Positions 8,995 to 18,404 of a stretch of DNA of 41,916 nt are shown piece by piece. Each line of letters opens with the position of its first letter. The stretch's first letter is position 1. Position numbers and translations under genes: made by a program. The notes under the pieces were generated by a model. That model was not told the DNA's origin. It searched no databases and worked only from the letters and a program-made list of their open reading frames with translations. The stretch is from Alphaproteobacteria bacterium (lineage in GTDB: Bacteria; Pseudomonadota; Alphaproteobacteria; Rhizobiales; Xanthobacteraceae). Where the stretch lies: the NCBI GenBank assembly GCA_009781045.1, contig WQYW01000024.1, positions 1-41,916 of the forward strand, given 5' to 3'.

Positions 8995-9485
8995 CAGACG
9001 CGGATTGTGAGAGCTTCAGGAGCCTCAGTGATTCGCGGGAGATCATGTGCGCGCCGTCATCACTTCACGCCAGTCGATGCCGATGTTGCACGATCGCTGC
9101 CCGCGCTCCCGACCGCTGGCGGACAGGCCGATCTGTGCTTCATACGTCACAGCAGCACCCTGGAATCGCACCAGCGATTGCGAGCTTTCAGGTCTTTGCG
9201 TCAAAATCCAAGAGTCGGCAAAACATCTGCCTCAGGCCCTGTCGACTCCCCCTTTTCCCGAGCCTCCCTGCAGCCCCCGACGGGAGATCCTCCGCGATCC
9301 GCCTCAAGCACTGTAATGCATTGTGAATCCAGCACTTTCTCAATCGGAGCCAACTGCCGCCGGCTGTTTTCAAGGTTCCCCGCCATGGAGGTCTGACAAG
9401 CACATCTGCCGCGTGCCGCCGGAGTGATTTTCGCGCGTTATCAATTTTTCACACCGGTGCTGGTGAGGCGTGATTCCAAAAGAGT
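8995..9485 (+). repeat. Dispersed repeat B, copy 1
   Basis: Aligns by eye along its length with 12895-13390. Shared ordered words include tgcgcgcc-tc-tcacttc-cgccag, gatctgtgctt/gaactgtgctt, cgtcacagca, gagctttcaggtcttt, aatgc-ttgtgaa, gattttcgcgcgtt/gatttttgcgcgtt and a ggtgagg-cg-gat-ccaaaagag-like end. The part from about 9311 to 9390 also matches 13553-13640. The sequences are clearly diverged and carry no convincing gene. Confidence 0.6.
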
Positions 9486-9690
9486 TCCCCAAAGCGGCGC
9501 GCAGGCGCGCCCTCAAATCATCATCCCTCCCGTCTGTGAACGGGATCCCCACGGCAGCTCCCTGCCACAGCCCCCTGGCAGCCTGTCAGCCTTGATGTCG
9601 TGGGACCCTGATAAATCGCCATCACGCTCTCCAGTGCGGGAGGCGTGGTCCAGTGCCTGCAATTTCAGTGACTCGAACAACCCATCACCA

Positions 9691-11067
9691 CTACTTTCCG
9701 CCCATCTCCAGTTTCCTCAGCATATCCCGAGCGGCCGGGTGGCCCTGTTCCGCCGCCTTTCGGATCCAGACGGCGGCCTCGGCATGGTCCTGCGCAACGC
9801 CCTTACCCAAGGCGTAGGCGAGGCCCAGGTTGTATTGCGCTTTGGCAAGGCCCTGTTCCGCCGCTCTTCGGAACCAGGCGACGGCCTGCGCATGGTCCTG
9901 GGGAACGCCCTTGCCCATGAGGCAAGCGGCACCCAGGTTGAATTGCGCTTTGGCATGGCCCTGTTCCGCCGCCTTTCGGAACCAGGCAGCGGCCTCCGTA
10001 TCGTCCTGGGGAACGCCCTCGCCCTCGTGATAGGCGGCGCCCAGGTTGAATTGCGCTTTGGCATCGCCCTGTTCCGCGACCTTTCGGTACCAGGCGGCGG
10101 CCTCCGCAGGGTCCTGCGCAACGCCCTTGCCCGAGGCGTAGGCGGCGCCCAGGATGAGCTGCGCTTTGGCATCGCCCTGTTCCGCCGCCCTTCGAAACCA
10201 GGCGACGGCCTCAGCAGGGTTCTGCGCGACGCCGTCGCCCGTGTTGTAGGCGAAGCCCAGGTTGACTTGCGCTGCGGCAAGGCCCTGTTCCGCCGCCCTC
10301 CGCAGCCAGGCTACGCCCTCCGCAGGGTTCTGCGCGACGCCGTCGCCCTCCATGTAGGCGACGCCCAGGTTGTGTTGCGCTCCGGCATGGCCCTGTTCCG
10401 CCGCCCTTCGGAACCAGACGGCGGCCTCCGCAGGGTCCTGCGCAACGCCCTTGCCCTTCAGGCAGGCGAGGCCCAGGTTGTATTGCGCTCCGGCAAGGCT
10501 CTGTTCCGCCGCTCTTCGGAACCAGGCGACCGCATCGGCATGGTTCTGCGCAACGCCCTCGCCATTCAGGCAGGCGAGACCCAGGTTGTATTGCGCTCCC
10601 GCATGGCCCTGCTCCGCCGCTCTTCGGAACCAGGCGACCGCATCGGCATGGTTCTGCGCAACGCCCTCGCCATCGTGGCAGGCGACACCCAGGTTGTTTT
10701 GCGCTCCGGCAAGGCCCTGTTCCGCCGCCCTTCGGAACCAGGCGGCGGCCTCCGCAGGGTCCTGCGCAACGCCCTTGCCCTTCTGGAAGGCGAGGCCCAG
10801 GTTGTATTGCGCTCCCGCATGGCCCTGCTCCGCCGCCCTTCGGAACCAGGCGGCGGCCTCAGCATGGTTCTGCGCAACGCCCTCGCCATCGTGGTAGGCG
10901 GCACCCAGCCTGTTTTGCGCCTGGGCATCCCCCCGTTCGGCAGCAGCGCGTGTGTCACGCAGCGTTGCGGCAGGGTTCTCCCCGCCTGCGGCGCCAAGCG
11001 GGGTCTGGGCCACAATCGGTGACGTCAGAGCGAGAATAAGAACCAGAGAGACAGCGATCTTTTTCAT
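9691..11067 (-). CDS. Secreted Sel1-repeat protein with eleven repeats
   Basis: 458 residues starting MKKIAVSLVLILALTSPIVA, a signal peptide cleaved near VAQ. The rest is eleven consecutive 36-residue Sel1-like (SLR) repeats plus a half repeat. Each has the pattern AEQG-A-AQ-NLG-AY--G-GV-Q---EA--WFR-A, and GxGV loops are countable eleven times. Such solenoids bind partner proteins in the periplasm or outside the cell. The repeats are also nearly identical at the DNA level (108-bp period), so copy number may vary by recombination. The ORF stays open far upstream (to 11694), but the signal peptide and loss of composition mark 11067 as the start. The opposite strand is open for about 1.6 kb, which is a by-product of the repeats. 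Confidence 0.88.
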   Translation of the reverse strand: MKKIAVSLVLILALTSPIVAQTPLGAAGGENPAATLRDTRAAAERGDAQAQNRLGAAYHDGEGVAQNHAEAAAWFRRAAEQGHAGAQYNLGLAFQKGKGVAQDPAEAAAWFRRAAEQGLAGAQNNLGVACHDGEGVAQNHADAVAWFRRAAEQGHAGAQYNLGLACLNGEGVAQNHADAVAWFRRAAEQSLAGAQYNLGLACLKGKGVAQDPAEAAVWFRRAAEQGHAGAQHNLGVAYMEGDGVAQNPAEGVAWLRRAAEQGLAAAQVNLGFAYNTGDGVAQNPAEAVAWFRRAAEQGDAKAQLILGAAYASGKGVAQDPAEAAAWYRKVAEQGDAKAQFNLGAAYHEGEGVPQDDTEAAAWFRKAAEQGHAKAQFNLGAACLMGKGVPQDHAQAVAWFRRAAEQGLAKAQYNLGLAYALGKGVAQDHAEAAVWIRKAAEQGHPAARDMLRKLEMGGK

Positions 11068-11636
11068 CCTAAATCCGTGATCTGGATCCGAAACTTCGCG
11101 AAGAAGTGATTGTTTCGACGCCGGATTTTGCACCCGCCCCGTTCCCCCGACGGGTGACGATCCGAGAGCGCCTGGATCAGTCCCAAGCCAGTGTGAATGT
11201 TTGGATTTTTCCGTCACGACGGGCTGCCGACTGCCGTTTTCAGGTTCATGGAAGCGGGCGCCTTTCAGCAGGCAGCGGGTACCCGTGTCCGGCAGGATCG
11301 GTGCAAGGTGCCGTCCGGGAAGTCGTGGAAATTGAGCCTGGCAGCCTCCAAGAGGACTGGTGCCGACTTCTCCGGCAGAGTCAACCTCCTGGCACTGGAT
11401 CACTGGATCCAAGTGGATCCAAGGCTGCGCTGACATCATCCCTTTGACCCGCAAGGCGCCGCCACCGCCAGTTTCCTGTTGCCGCTGCCGCCGACTGCCT
11501 TTGCCCCGAATCGCATTTTCACCGGGTGAGGTCCGCATCGCCGGGTTTCCGGCGCACGGATCCCGCGCCTGTCCGATCCGCCAGAACCTTTGACGCGAGT
11601 GCGGCGGCATATCCGGCAAGGGATGAAAAAAAGGGT
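11068..11636. other. Intergenic between two minus-strand exported-protein genes
   Basis: No gene is supported. Short gatcc-rich repeats (actggatccaagtggatcca, 11402-11421) are the only local structure noticed. The region should contain the Sel1 gene's promoter near its left end, but no clear consensus was found. Confidence 0.35.
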
Positions 11637-12246
11637 TCAGTCGGCCTTCTCCCGCGGCTCTTTTGAAAACTTCCGGAGGCGTTCGCCCACCCAATCGTCC
11701 TGCCGACGAGCCTCCGCCTCGGTCTCAAACCGGAGCGTCAATCCTTTCGAACTTCCCGTGAAAGTGATGCGGACATCCTTCGCGGACCAGGCTGTCTCCA
11801 CCATATCCAGCCCGGAATCCGCCCCATACCTCGCCGCTTCCTCGGGTGGAATCTTCATCAGGCCGGCAAGCGCATCGACCATCGACATGCTGTGCAGAGG
11901 CTCTCCGAACTGCCGCCGCAGCTCGCGGGACAAGCGCACACGGCAGGCCGTCACATCTCCCGTGGCGACGAATTCGATGAAATTCAGCTCGCCCCCGGCA
12001 TCGAAGAACAGCATCAGAAGGGCCGTCATGTCGCATCCGGCAAGCCGCGTTGACGGCAATCCAAAGACCCGGACGCGGCTCGCGTCACGCCGCGTAATCT
12101 CGTACTCGCGCATTTCGGGATAGGATTTCGAAATGCTGGCGCGATCCATCCCGAAGCGGGAAGCTTGGGAATTGGGCAACCATCTGCGCCGCGACAGCCC
12201 CCGGCACCGACAGCCCGACGACAACGGCCAGGAGACAGCGACGCAT
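11637..12246 (-). pseudogene. Exported protein gene with an apparent frameshift
   Basis: Two overlapping frames together make one sensible protein. Frame one starts at 12246 with MRRCLLAVVVGLSVPGAVAA, a good signal peptide preceded by a strong GGAAGG ribosome site, but stops at 12085. Frame two, out of register by one base, supplies the conserved-looking body from about 12130 (SKSYPEMREYEITRRDASRV) to 11637. It includes GLPSTRLAGCDMTALLMLF, ATGDVTACRVRLSRELRRQF and the end FSKEPREKAD. A one-base indel between about 12110 and 12160 would join them. Alternatively frame two could start internally at MDRASISK (12149) and make a shorter cytoplasmic protein. No family recognised. True pseudogene, programmed shift or sequencing error cannot be separated here. 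Confidence 0.6.
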
Positions 12247-12894
12247 TTTGATTTCCTTCCACTCCCCGATTCCAGCGGTCCCGCGGCACACAAACAACCC
12301 TCACCGGGGTGGACGCCCACATCCTTTGCCGTTTGCCCTTTGCCCCGCCTCGACAACAAGGACGGAGCGGTCTTCACACAGGTGATTCGCGGCCGAGCCC
12401 GGGCTTGCTCACTGACGAGACAAGCCCCCACCCCTCCCGGCTCCTCCCCGATTCATGGCCGTTCCACTGCGCCAGATGGCATCTGCTGGTTTCGCACCGA
12501 ATGAAAGGATGCCCTCCGTCTTCACAGCAAGGGCTCCGGCGCCAGCAACGGAAATCCGACGGCCAGGAACCGCACTCGGCGGCGGGCGGGCGACCGACCA
12601 CGCTCGCGTTGCGCGCGACGTCGCCCGAAGCGCATCACGGCCGACAGCTTCTGCTGTCTGGCAGGAGCGGATCCGAGCAGCTCCTGACTTCCCGGACGAT
12701 GAATCGGCGAATCACTTCCCGGATTCCTCAGGCTTCAGCGCCGCCGTCGCAAGCCCTGGCTTCGCATATTGGAACCGTTGCGGAATAACCACTCCGAACT
12801 GGTGCTGGAGGGCTGTAGAAAATCGTGCCGATCTGCCCCGGCCCCATAGAGCTGCTGCCCGCCATTGCGGCCACTGTCAGTTCTTCATCGACAC
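12247..12894. other. Intergenic, no recognisable gene
   Basis: ORFs here are frame shadows without motifs. The left end contains the ribosome site of the frameshifted gene; the right end runs into repeat B copy 2. Confidence 0.4.
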
Positions 12895-13390
12895 CAGCAG
12901 AAGAGCTGGCGTGATTCGCCAGAGATCCTTTGCGCGCCATCCTCACTTCGCGCCAGACGATGCGGGGAGTGCGGGATTTTGCGCCCCCCGCGCTCCCCGC
13001 CGATTTCGGCTGCGCCTTGCAGATCGGCCGAACTGTGCTTCCTGCGTCACAGCATCTGGGAAAACAGAAAACAGCACCTCAGAGCTTTCAGGTCTTTCCG
13101 CCGACATCCCCTGAGTTGGCACAATATCTGCGTCCGTCCTGGTGGCGACTCCCACTTACTTATAGCGCCGGAGGAGAGATTGCGCCGTGATCCGCCGCGA
13201 TCTGCCCCTTGGCACCCCTAATGCGTTGTGAAACCGCGTTTTTCTTAAGTCCGAGTGCCCGCCCGATGCGACGGATCAACGCCACAGCAGGAGACACGCA
13301 GACAGGCGCGCACGCGCGCTTCTGCAGCGCACCGATTGAATGATTTTTGCGCGTTCCGGATTTTCAGCCGATGCAGGTGAGGGGCGATGC
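12895..13390 (+). repeat. Dispersed repeat B, copy 2
   Basis: Same orientation as copy 1 at 8995-9485, with the same order of conserved words over almost 500 bp. Examples are cgccagacgatgc against cgccagtcgatgc, cagatcggccgaactgtgcttcctgcgtcacagca against the copy-1 equivalent, and gagctttcaggtctttc. It contains no signal of protein coding shared between the copies in one frame, since indels break all frames. Confidence 0.6.
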
Positions 13391-13552
13391 CGAAAGAGAT
13401 GCAGTCGAAGCTCAGCAGCTGCATTGAGGGGATTTGAGGAGCCCGGGATGGCGAAGCCCGTGAGCCGGGAAACGAAACATCGCTCCGTTGGAGTCCGTGT
13501 TTCGACTTCACCTCATGCGAGCCACGGCCTCTCTCCGCAGTCTCGCATGGCA

Positions 13553-13645
13553 ACCACAACGCGTTGTAAATCCAGCACTTTATCTATCGGAGCAGGCTGC
13601 CAACGGCTGTTGTCAGGACCATGCCTCAGTGCGGCGTCGTTGCGG
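13553..13645 (+). repeat. Repeat B, partial copy 3
   Basis: A short segment (gcgttgtaaatccagcactt onward, then tatcggagcaggctgcca and cggctgttgtcagg) matches the 9311-9390 part of repeat B copy 1 closely. In copy 2 this part is diverged or replaced. Together with copy 2 just upstream it suggests an internally rearranged element. Confidence 0.5.
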
Positions 13646-13762
13646 TGATTTCTTCACGACAGCCTTGTGTCGACGAGACACAATGCGAAAAACCAGAAAT
13701 CACAGCGAAGGCTGCCTGACCTCTGCCAGGGCCTTCGCCGCATCAACCCGAATCACCGAAGC

Positions 13763-14101
13763 TTACGCCTCGTCATCGTCGTGGGACTCCATGCCCCACA
13801 TCGAGTCTGAGCCCGCCTGGGTCTCGGACATGTCCACCGGCGCTCCCAGATTGCCCCCGCGCGCAGTGCGCTTCTTTACCACCCGCTTTTTCGGCGCTAC
13901 CGCTTTCTTCGCTGTCTTTCGGGTCGCGGCCTTCCTGGCCTTTTTCGCTACCTTTTTCGGCGCGGCCTTGCGGCCCGCTTTCTTCGCCGCTTTCTTCGGC
14001 GCGGCCTTCCGGCCTGCCTTCTTCGCGGTCTTCCGGGTCACAACCTTCTTCACTTTCTTGGCCTTTTTGACTTTTTTGGCCTTCTTTGCCGCCTTTGCCA
14101 T
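13763..14101 (-). CDS. Histone H1-like Lys/Ala-rich DNA-binding protein
   Basis: 112 residues. The first ~80 are almost wholly Ala and Lys with repeats of KKAGRKAAPKK and ARKAATRKTAKK, typical of bacterial H1-like proteins that bind DNA non-specifically and compact the nucleoid. The last ~30 are different and acidic (PVDMSETQAGSDSMWGMESHDDDEA). An AGGAG ribosome site precedes two adjacent ATGs (14104 and 14101); the second gives better spacing. The gene begins about 30 bp after the glcF stop on the same strand, so it may be read from the glc transcript. Low-complexity sequence makes family assignment compositional. Confidence 0.75.
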   Translation of the reverse strand: MAKAAKKAKKVKKAKKVKKVVTRKTAKKAGRKAAPKKAAKKAGRKAAPKKVAKKARKAATRKTAKKAVAPKKRVVKKRTARGGNLGAPVDMSETQAGSDSMWGMESHDDDEA

Positions 14102-14131
14102 CATCTCGCTCCTGTTGCTGACAAAACCGAT

Positions 14132-15475
14132 TCATTGCCCGTCCACGGCGCGGATCCGCTGGTCGTTTGCCGGCGGCAAACCACCCGTGGCCCAGTCGAG
14201 AAGCTCAATCGTGTGCACGACCGGAATCTGCATCGCACTGCCTGCAATCTGCACCATGCAGCCTATATTGCCCGCAGCAATCATGTCTGGTTTGACACTC
14301 GCGATGTTGGCGATCTTGCGATCGCGTAACCTGTCCGCAAGCTCGGGCTGGAGGATGTTGTAGGTCCCAGCCGAACCGCAACACAAATGGCTCTCGGGAA
14401 CATCCTTTACTATGAATCCGCATTTGGAAAGCAAATCTTTCGGAACATGCGCAACTTTCTGTCCATGCTGTAGCGAACAGGAAGAGTGATAGGCGATAAC
14501 GAGCTCCGGATGGCGCATCACCGGCTCAAGCTCCAGCCCAGCGACATATTCGGTGATGTCTTTTGCCAATTCCGCGACTTCGGCGGCATCGGCGGCGCAG
14601 TCACCGTCGTGCCGCAGCAGGTGACCATAGTCTTTGATCACCGTGCCACAGCCCGATGCGGTCACCAGAATGGCATCAAGCCCCCGTGTGCGGGCCTCCG
14701 CACACCACACCGCGACATTGGCCCGCGCCGCAGCCCGCGCGCCGTTCTCGCGCCCCATATGATAGCTCAGGGCGCCACAGCACTGCTCATCCTTGACCAG
14801 CACCACCTCAATGCCGTGCCGGGTAAGAAGGCTGATGGCGGCGCGGGTGATACGTGGTGCCAGAACCTGCGCGACACAGCCCTGCACCAGCGCCACCCGC
14901 CCCCGCCTGCGCCCGCGCGCCGTAAACACACGCCCCGGCGGCGGCAGACGCGGCAGACGCGGCGGCACCAGGGCAAGCATGGCGCGGAGCCGTCGCATCA
15001 GGCCTGGCGTCGCCGATGGCGCCGCCGGATGCGGCAGGATCGCAACCAGGGGCTTCATCTGCCGCCCCAGCCACATACCAAAACGCGCCCGGACGGGGCT
15101 GGACAGGCCCCATGCCAGAAGAAAACGCAAGGCACGCTCGGAAAACGGCCGGCGATAGCGCCGCTCGATCCTGACCCGGGCCAGATCGACCAGATGCATG
15201 TAATCGACCCCCGACGGACAGGTCGTCATGCAGGACAGACACGACAGACAGCGATCAATATGCTTGACCACCGCAGCGGTCGGGGTCTGGTCCTGTTCAA
15301 GCATGTCCCGGATCAGGTAAATCCGTCCCCGCGGACTATCCAGCTCGTCACCGAGCAGGACATAGGTCGGGCAGGTCGCCGTACAGTAACCGCAATGGAC
15401 GCAGGCACGCAGGATGCGGTCGGCCGCGGCAATGTCAGGATCCGCGAGTCTCTCAGCTGAAAAACGGGTTTTCAT
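14132..15475 (-). CDS. glcF: Glycolate oxidase iron-sulfur subunit GlcF
   Basis: Electron-transfer subunit of membrane-associated glycolate dehydrogenase, which oxidises glycolate to glyoxylate. Two N-terminal 4Fe-4S motifs are intact: CVHCGYCTATCP (~residue 25) and CLSCLSCMTTCP (~residue 78). Two CCG-type cysteine-rich domains follow, marked by EQCCGALSYHMG and SHLCCGSAGTYN. Length (447 aa) is usual for the family. Its ATG overlaps the glcE stop by four bases (ATGA), indicating translational coupling. It is last of the glcD-E-F set and followed closely by the H1-like gene. Confidence 0.95.
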   Translation of the reverse strand: MKTRFSAERLADPDIAAADRILRACVHCGYCTATCPTYVLLGDELDSPRGRIYLIRDMLEQDQTPTAAVVKHIDRCLSCLSCMTTCPSGVDYMHLVDLARVRIERRYRRPFSERALRFLLAWGLSSPVRARFGMWLGRQMKPLVAILPHPAAPSATPGLMRRLRAMLALVPPRLPRLPPPGRVFTARGRRRGRVALVQGCVAQVLAPRITRAAISLLTRHGIEVVLVKDEQCCGALSYHMGRENGARAAARANVAVWCAEARTRGLDAILVTASGCGTVIKDYGHLLRHDGDCAADAAEVAELAKDITEYVAGLELEPVMRHPELVIAYHSSCSLQHGQKVAHVPKDLLSKCGFIVKDVPESHLCCGSAGTYNILQPELADRLRDRKIANIASVKPDMIAAGNIGCMVQIAGSAMQIPVVHTIELLDWATGGLPPANDQRIRAVDGQ

Positions 15476-16740
15476 GGCACTGCGCCCGGAACCGTGTGCC
15501 GCGGGCGCGGCTCGCGCCTGAGGCGGCCGCGATTGAGAATCGATTTCGGATCAAAACTGATGCGGACCCGCTCATGAAGGGCTGCAGCCACGCCGGAGAG
15601 CGGCTGAAACACATCAACCTGCGCCCGCTGCTCCGCTGTCGCACGAATCAGCGTCGCATGCGCGCCGGAGAGCTTGAGCGAGCTGCGCAGCACCATGGCA
15701 TGGGCGTCCTGCGACGGCGGCACCGCTGCCCAGATCAGCCCGCCGCCCCAGTCGTAGAACAGCTCGGCTCCCGTCCGGCGCACCAGTTCAAGGCCGATCC
15801 CACTCGCCGCCGCCGGGGCACAGACGATCCGCCATACCGGCCAGTCCCCGCGCGCCGCGGTGGCCGCAAAGGGCAGCACATCGCGAAGCGCGCGCCACAG
15901 CGCTGCCGACACTTCGTCGCCGACACTCTCGCCGGCTCCAGCGCCGAGCAGGCCCGCCAGAGCGGCCAGGCGGTGGCGGACCGAGAGTTCGGTGCCCTCA
16001 AGCCGCAGAGCCGTCAGCGCCTCCCCTGCGGCCCCCACGGCACGCAAGGCATCGCTCAACACGCCAGCCGGCACATGCGCGGCCCCCGAAACCGCGAAGG
16101 GCGAGGCCAGCGCCACCGTCATCGCCCGGTTGGCTGCAGCGTCGTCAAGACCGCGCAGCAGGAGCGTTACCGCACTCTCCGGCTGCGGCATCACCTTCAG
16201 CGTCACCTCGGTCATCACCGCAAGCGTGCCCCAGGAGCCCGCGAGCAGCTTGCACAGATCGTAGCCAGTGACGTTTTTCACCACCTTGCCACCGGTTTTG
16301 AAGCTTTCCCCGAAGCCGGAAACCGCCGCAGCGCCCAGCAGATGGTCGCGCACCCCGCCGGCCGTGACGCGCCGAGGCCCGGCAAAGCCGGACGCGATCA
16401 TGCCCGCCACCGTGCCGGAGCCGGACGACCCCAGGAGCGCCGCACAATCCATCGGCTCAAATGCGAATTGCTGGCGTTTCGAATCGATCAGCGACATCAC
16501 GTCGCCAAGGGGCGCGCCCGCCTCCACGGTCAGGATCAGTTCACCCGGCTCATAACCGCGCACCGCATTGAGCGCCGAGACATCAAGGCCGCTCTCGACC
16601 GTCAGGATCTGGCCGACGGCGCGCCTGCTGCCATGGCCGATGATCTCCAGCGGCCGCGCAGTTCGAAGCGCTGCCTGCACCGCTTCCTCGACATCCCGCT
16701 GATCACGTACCGCTGCAATATCCACGACAGGACCCGTCAC
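15472..16740 (-). CDS. glcE: Glycolate oxidase FAD-binding subunit GlcE
   Basis: 422-residue FAD-binding (PCMH-fold) subunit of glycolate dehydrogenase. It shows the typical nucleotide-binding stretch EPGELILTVEAGAPLGDV, then DCAALLGSSGSGTVAGMIA, and the VKNVTGYDLCKLLAGSWG motif diagnostic of GlcE. It begins 119 bp after the glcD stop (16860) and overlaps glcF by four bases. Start MTGPVVDIAAV has no strong ribosome site but agrees with family length. It acts as a heterotrimer with GlcD and GlcF at the cytoplasmic membrane. Confidence 0.93.
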   Translation of the reverse strand: MTGPVVDIAAVRDQRDVEEAVQAALRTARPLEIIGHGSRRAVGQILTVESGLDVSALNAVRGYEPGELILTVEAGAPLGDVMSLIDSKRQQFAFEPMDCAALLGSSGSGTVAGMIASGFAGPRRVTAGGVRDHLLGAAAVSGFGESFKTGGKVVKNVTGYDLCKLLAGSWGTLAVMTEVTLKVMPQPESAVTLLLRGLDDAAANRAMTVALASPFAVSGAAHVPAGVLSDALRAVGAAGEALTALRLEGTELSVRHRLAALAGLLGAGAGESVGDEVSAALWRALRDVLPFAATAARGDWPVWRIVCAPAAASGIGLELVRRTGAELFYDWGGGLIWAAVPPSQDAHAMVLRSSLKLSGAHATLIRATAEQRAQVDVFQPLSGVAAALHERVRISFDPKSILNRGRLRREPRPRHTVPGAVP

Positions 16741-16859
16741 AGGCGTTGATCAGGGGCTTGAAAAAGAAACAGGCCCCTGCCGCCCCGGTTGACTGTTGAT
16801 CGCTCACCCACACGCCTTTGCGGCATCTGCCGCCCCTTCGAAAAAATGAAAATGGTCGT

Positions 16860-18350
16860 TCAGAACCTCGGGATGTCGGGAAAGGCCAGTTTGCCGCCCT
16901 GCACATGCAGGCCCAGTTCGGCACAGCAGCGCAGGGTCGGAAACACCTTTCCGGGATTGAGCAGGCCCCTTGCGTCGAAAGCGCATTTCAGGCGCTGCTG
17001 CTGCTTGAGGTCGATCTCGGTGAACATCTCACCCATCAGGTCGCGCTTTTCGATGCCGACACCGTGCTCGCCGGTCAAAACGCCGCCCAATTCGACGCAG
17101 ACGCGCAGAATGTCGGCACCGAAGGCCTCCGCACGGTCCAGTTCCCCGGCCTGGTTGGCGTCATAGAGAATCAGGGGATGCAGATTGCCGTCCCCGGCGT
17201 GGAAGACGTTGGCGACGCCCAGCTGGTATTTCTGCGACAATGCGCTGATACGGGCGAGCGCGGCGGGAAGCGCGCGGCGCGGAATGGTGCCGTCCATGCA
17301 CAGATAATCGGGCGAGATGCGTCCCACAGCGGCAAAGGCCGCCTTGCGCCCGGCCCAGAACAGCTCGCGCTCCGCCGGCGACGCCGAGGTCCGGCACGTG
17401 GTCGCGCCGCAGGATCGGGCGATGGTCTCGACGCGACCGATCAGCTCATCGACCTCGACCATCGGGCCATCCAGTTCGATGATCAGCAGCGCCTCGACAT
17501 CAAGCGGATAGCCGGCGTGAACGAAGTCTTCGGCGGCACGGATGGCAGGGCGGTCCATCATCTCCATACCGCCGGGAATGATGCCGGCGGCGATGACCTC
17601 GCCGACGCAGGCCCCCGCGGCAGCAATATCGGCGAAGCCGAGCAGCACGGCCCGGGCTGATTCGGGCTGGCGCAGGATGCGCAGCGTGACTTCCGTCACC
17701 ACGCCGAGCATTCCCTCAGCACCGGTGATGACACCCATCAGGTCATAGCCCGGGTTTTCCATCGCCTTGCCGCCGATCCGCAAAATCTCGCCCCCCATCA
17801 GCACGATCTCGCAACCCAGCACGTTATTCGTGGTCACGCCGTATTTGAGGCAGTGCACCCCGCCGGAGTTTTCCGCGATGTTGCCCCCGATCGAACAGGC
17901 GATCTGCGACGACGGATCGGGCGCATAGTAAAACCCGGCATGCGCCACCGCCTGACTGATGGCGAGATTGGTCACCCCGGGCTCGGCGACCACGACGCGG
18001 TTGTCGAAATCGATGTCGCGGATGCGTTTGAACTTGCCCAGACCGAGGAGCACGCCATCCACCAGCGGCAGGGCTCCGCCCGACAGCGACGTGCCGGCCC
18101 CCCTTGGCACCACCTTGATGCCTTCCGCCGCGCAATAACTGAGAACCCGCGACACCTGCGCGGTGGTGTCCGGCAACACCACCACCATCGGCGTCTGACG
18201 ATAGGCCGTCAGCCCGTCGGACTCATAGGCGCGCATTTCGGCTTCATCGTCGATCACGCCCTCGCCCGACACCAGTCCGCGCAAAGCCGCAACGATCCCG
18301 CTGCGCCGCGCCAGAACCTCGGCATCGCCTGCGGGCATCCTGATGGCCAT
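16860..18350 (-). CDS. glcD: Glycolate oxidase FAD-linked subunit GlcD
   Basis: Catalytic subunit that oxidises glycolate. 496 residues with the FAD-binding PCMH domain at ~55-235 (VVPRGAGTSLSGGALPLVDG; SIGGNIAENSGGVHCLKYG) and a C-terminal FAD-oxidase domain (HAGDGNLHPLILYD; LTGEHGVGIEKRDLM). All characteristic motifs are present. The frame is open to a GTG at 18359, but the ATG at 18350 has a GGGAG ribosome site eight bases upstream and gives the usual N-terminus (MAIRMPAGDAEVL). It leads the glcDEF cluster. Confidence 0.95.
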   Translation of the reverse strand: MAIRMPAGDAEVLARRSGIVAALRGLVSGEGVIDDEAEMRAYESDGLTAYRQTPMVVVLPDTTAQVSRVLSYCAAEGIKVVPRGAGTSLSGGALPLVDGVLLGLGKFKRIRDIDFDNRVVVAEPGVTNLAISQAVAHAGFYYAPDPSSQIACSIGGNIAENSGGVHCLKYGVTTNNVLGCEIVLMGGEILRIGGKAMENPGYDLMGVITGAEGMLGVVTEVTLRILRQPESARAVLLGFADIAAAGACVGEVIAAGIIPGGMEMMDRPAIRAAEDFVHAGYPLDVEALLIIELDGPMVEVDELIGRVETIARSCGATTCRTSASPAERELFWAGRKAAFAAVGRISPDYLCMDGTIPRRALPAALARISALSQKYQLGVANVFHAGDGNLHPLILYDANQAGELDRAEAFGADILRVCVELGGVLTGEHGVGIEKRDLMGEMFTEIDLKQQQRLKCAFDARGLLNPGKVFPTLRCCAELGLHVQGGKLAFPDIPRF

Positions 18351-18390
18351 AGGCAACACTCCCTGGGATCCTTAGAACTTCGAGACCTCC

Positions 18391-18404
18391 CGGTTCATGA
18401 ACCG
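18391..18404. promoter_or_regulatory. 14-bp palindrome upstream of glcD
   Basis: cggttcatgaaccg is a perfect palindrome centred about 48 bp upstream of the glcD start, within the presumed promoter region. It could be an operator for a glycolate or carbon regulator (GlcC in other bacteria is of the GntR family), but no regulator gene is nearby and the match to a known site is not established. Confidence 0.35.

Noticed and set aside
9424..11022. 532-codon plus-strand ORF opposite the Sel1 gene
   Set aside because: It is the antisense of eleven near-identical repeats. The composition is repetitive (ALFRRxSEPG), there is no ribosome site, and no known fold fits.
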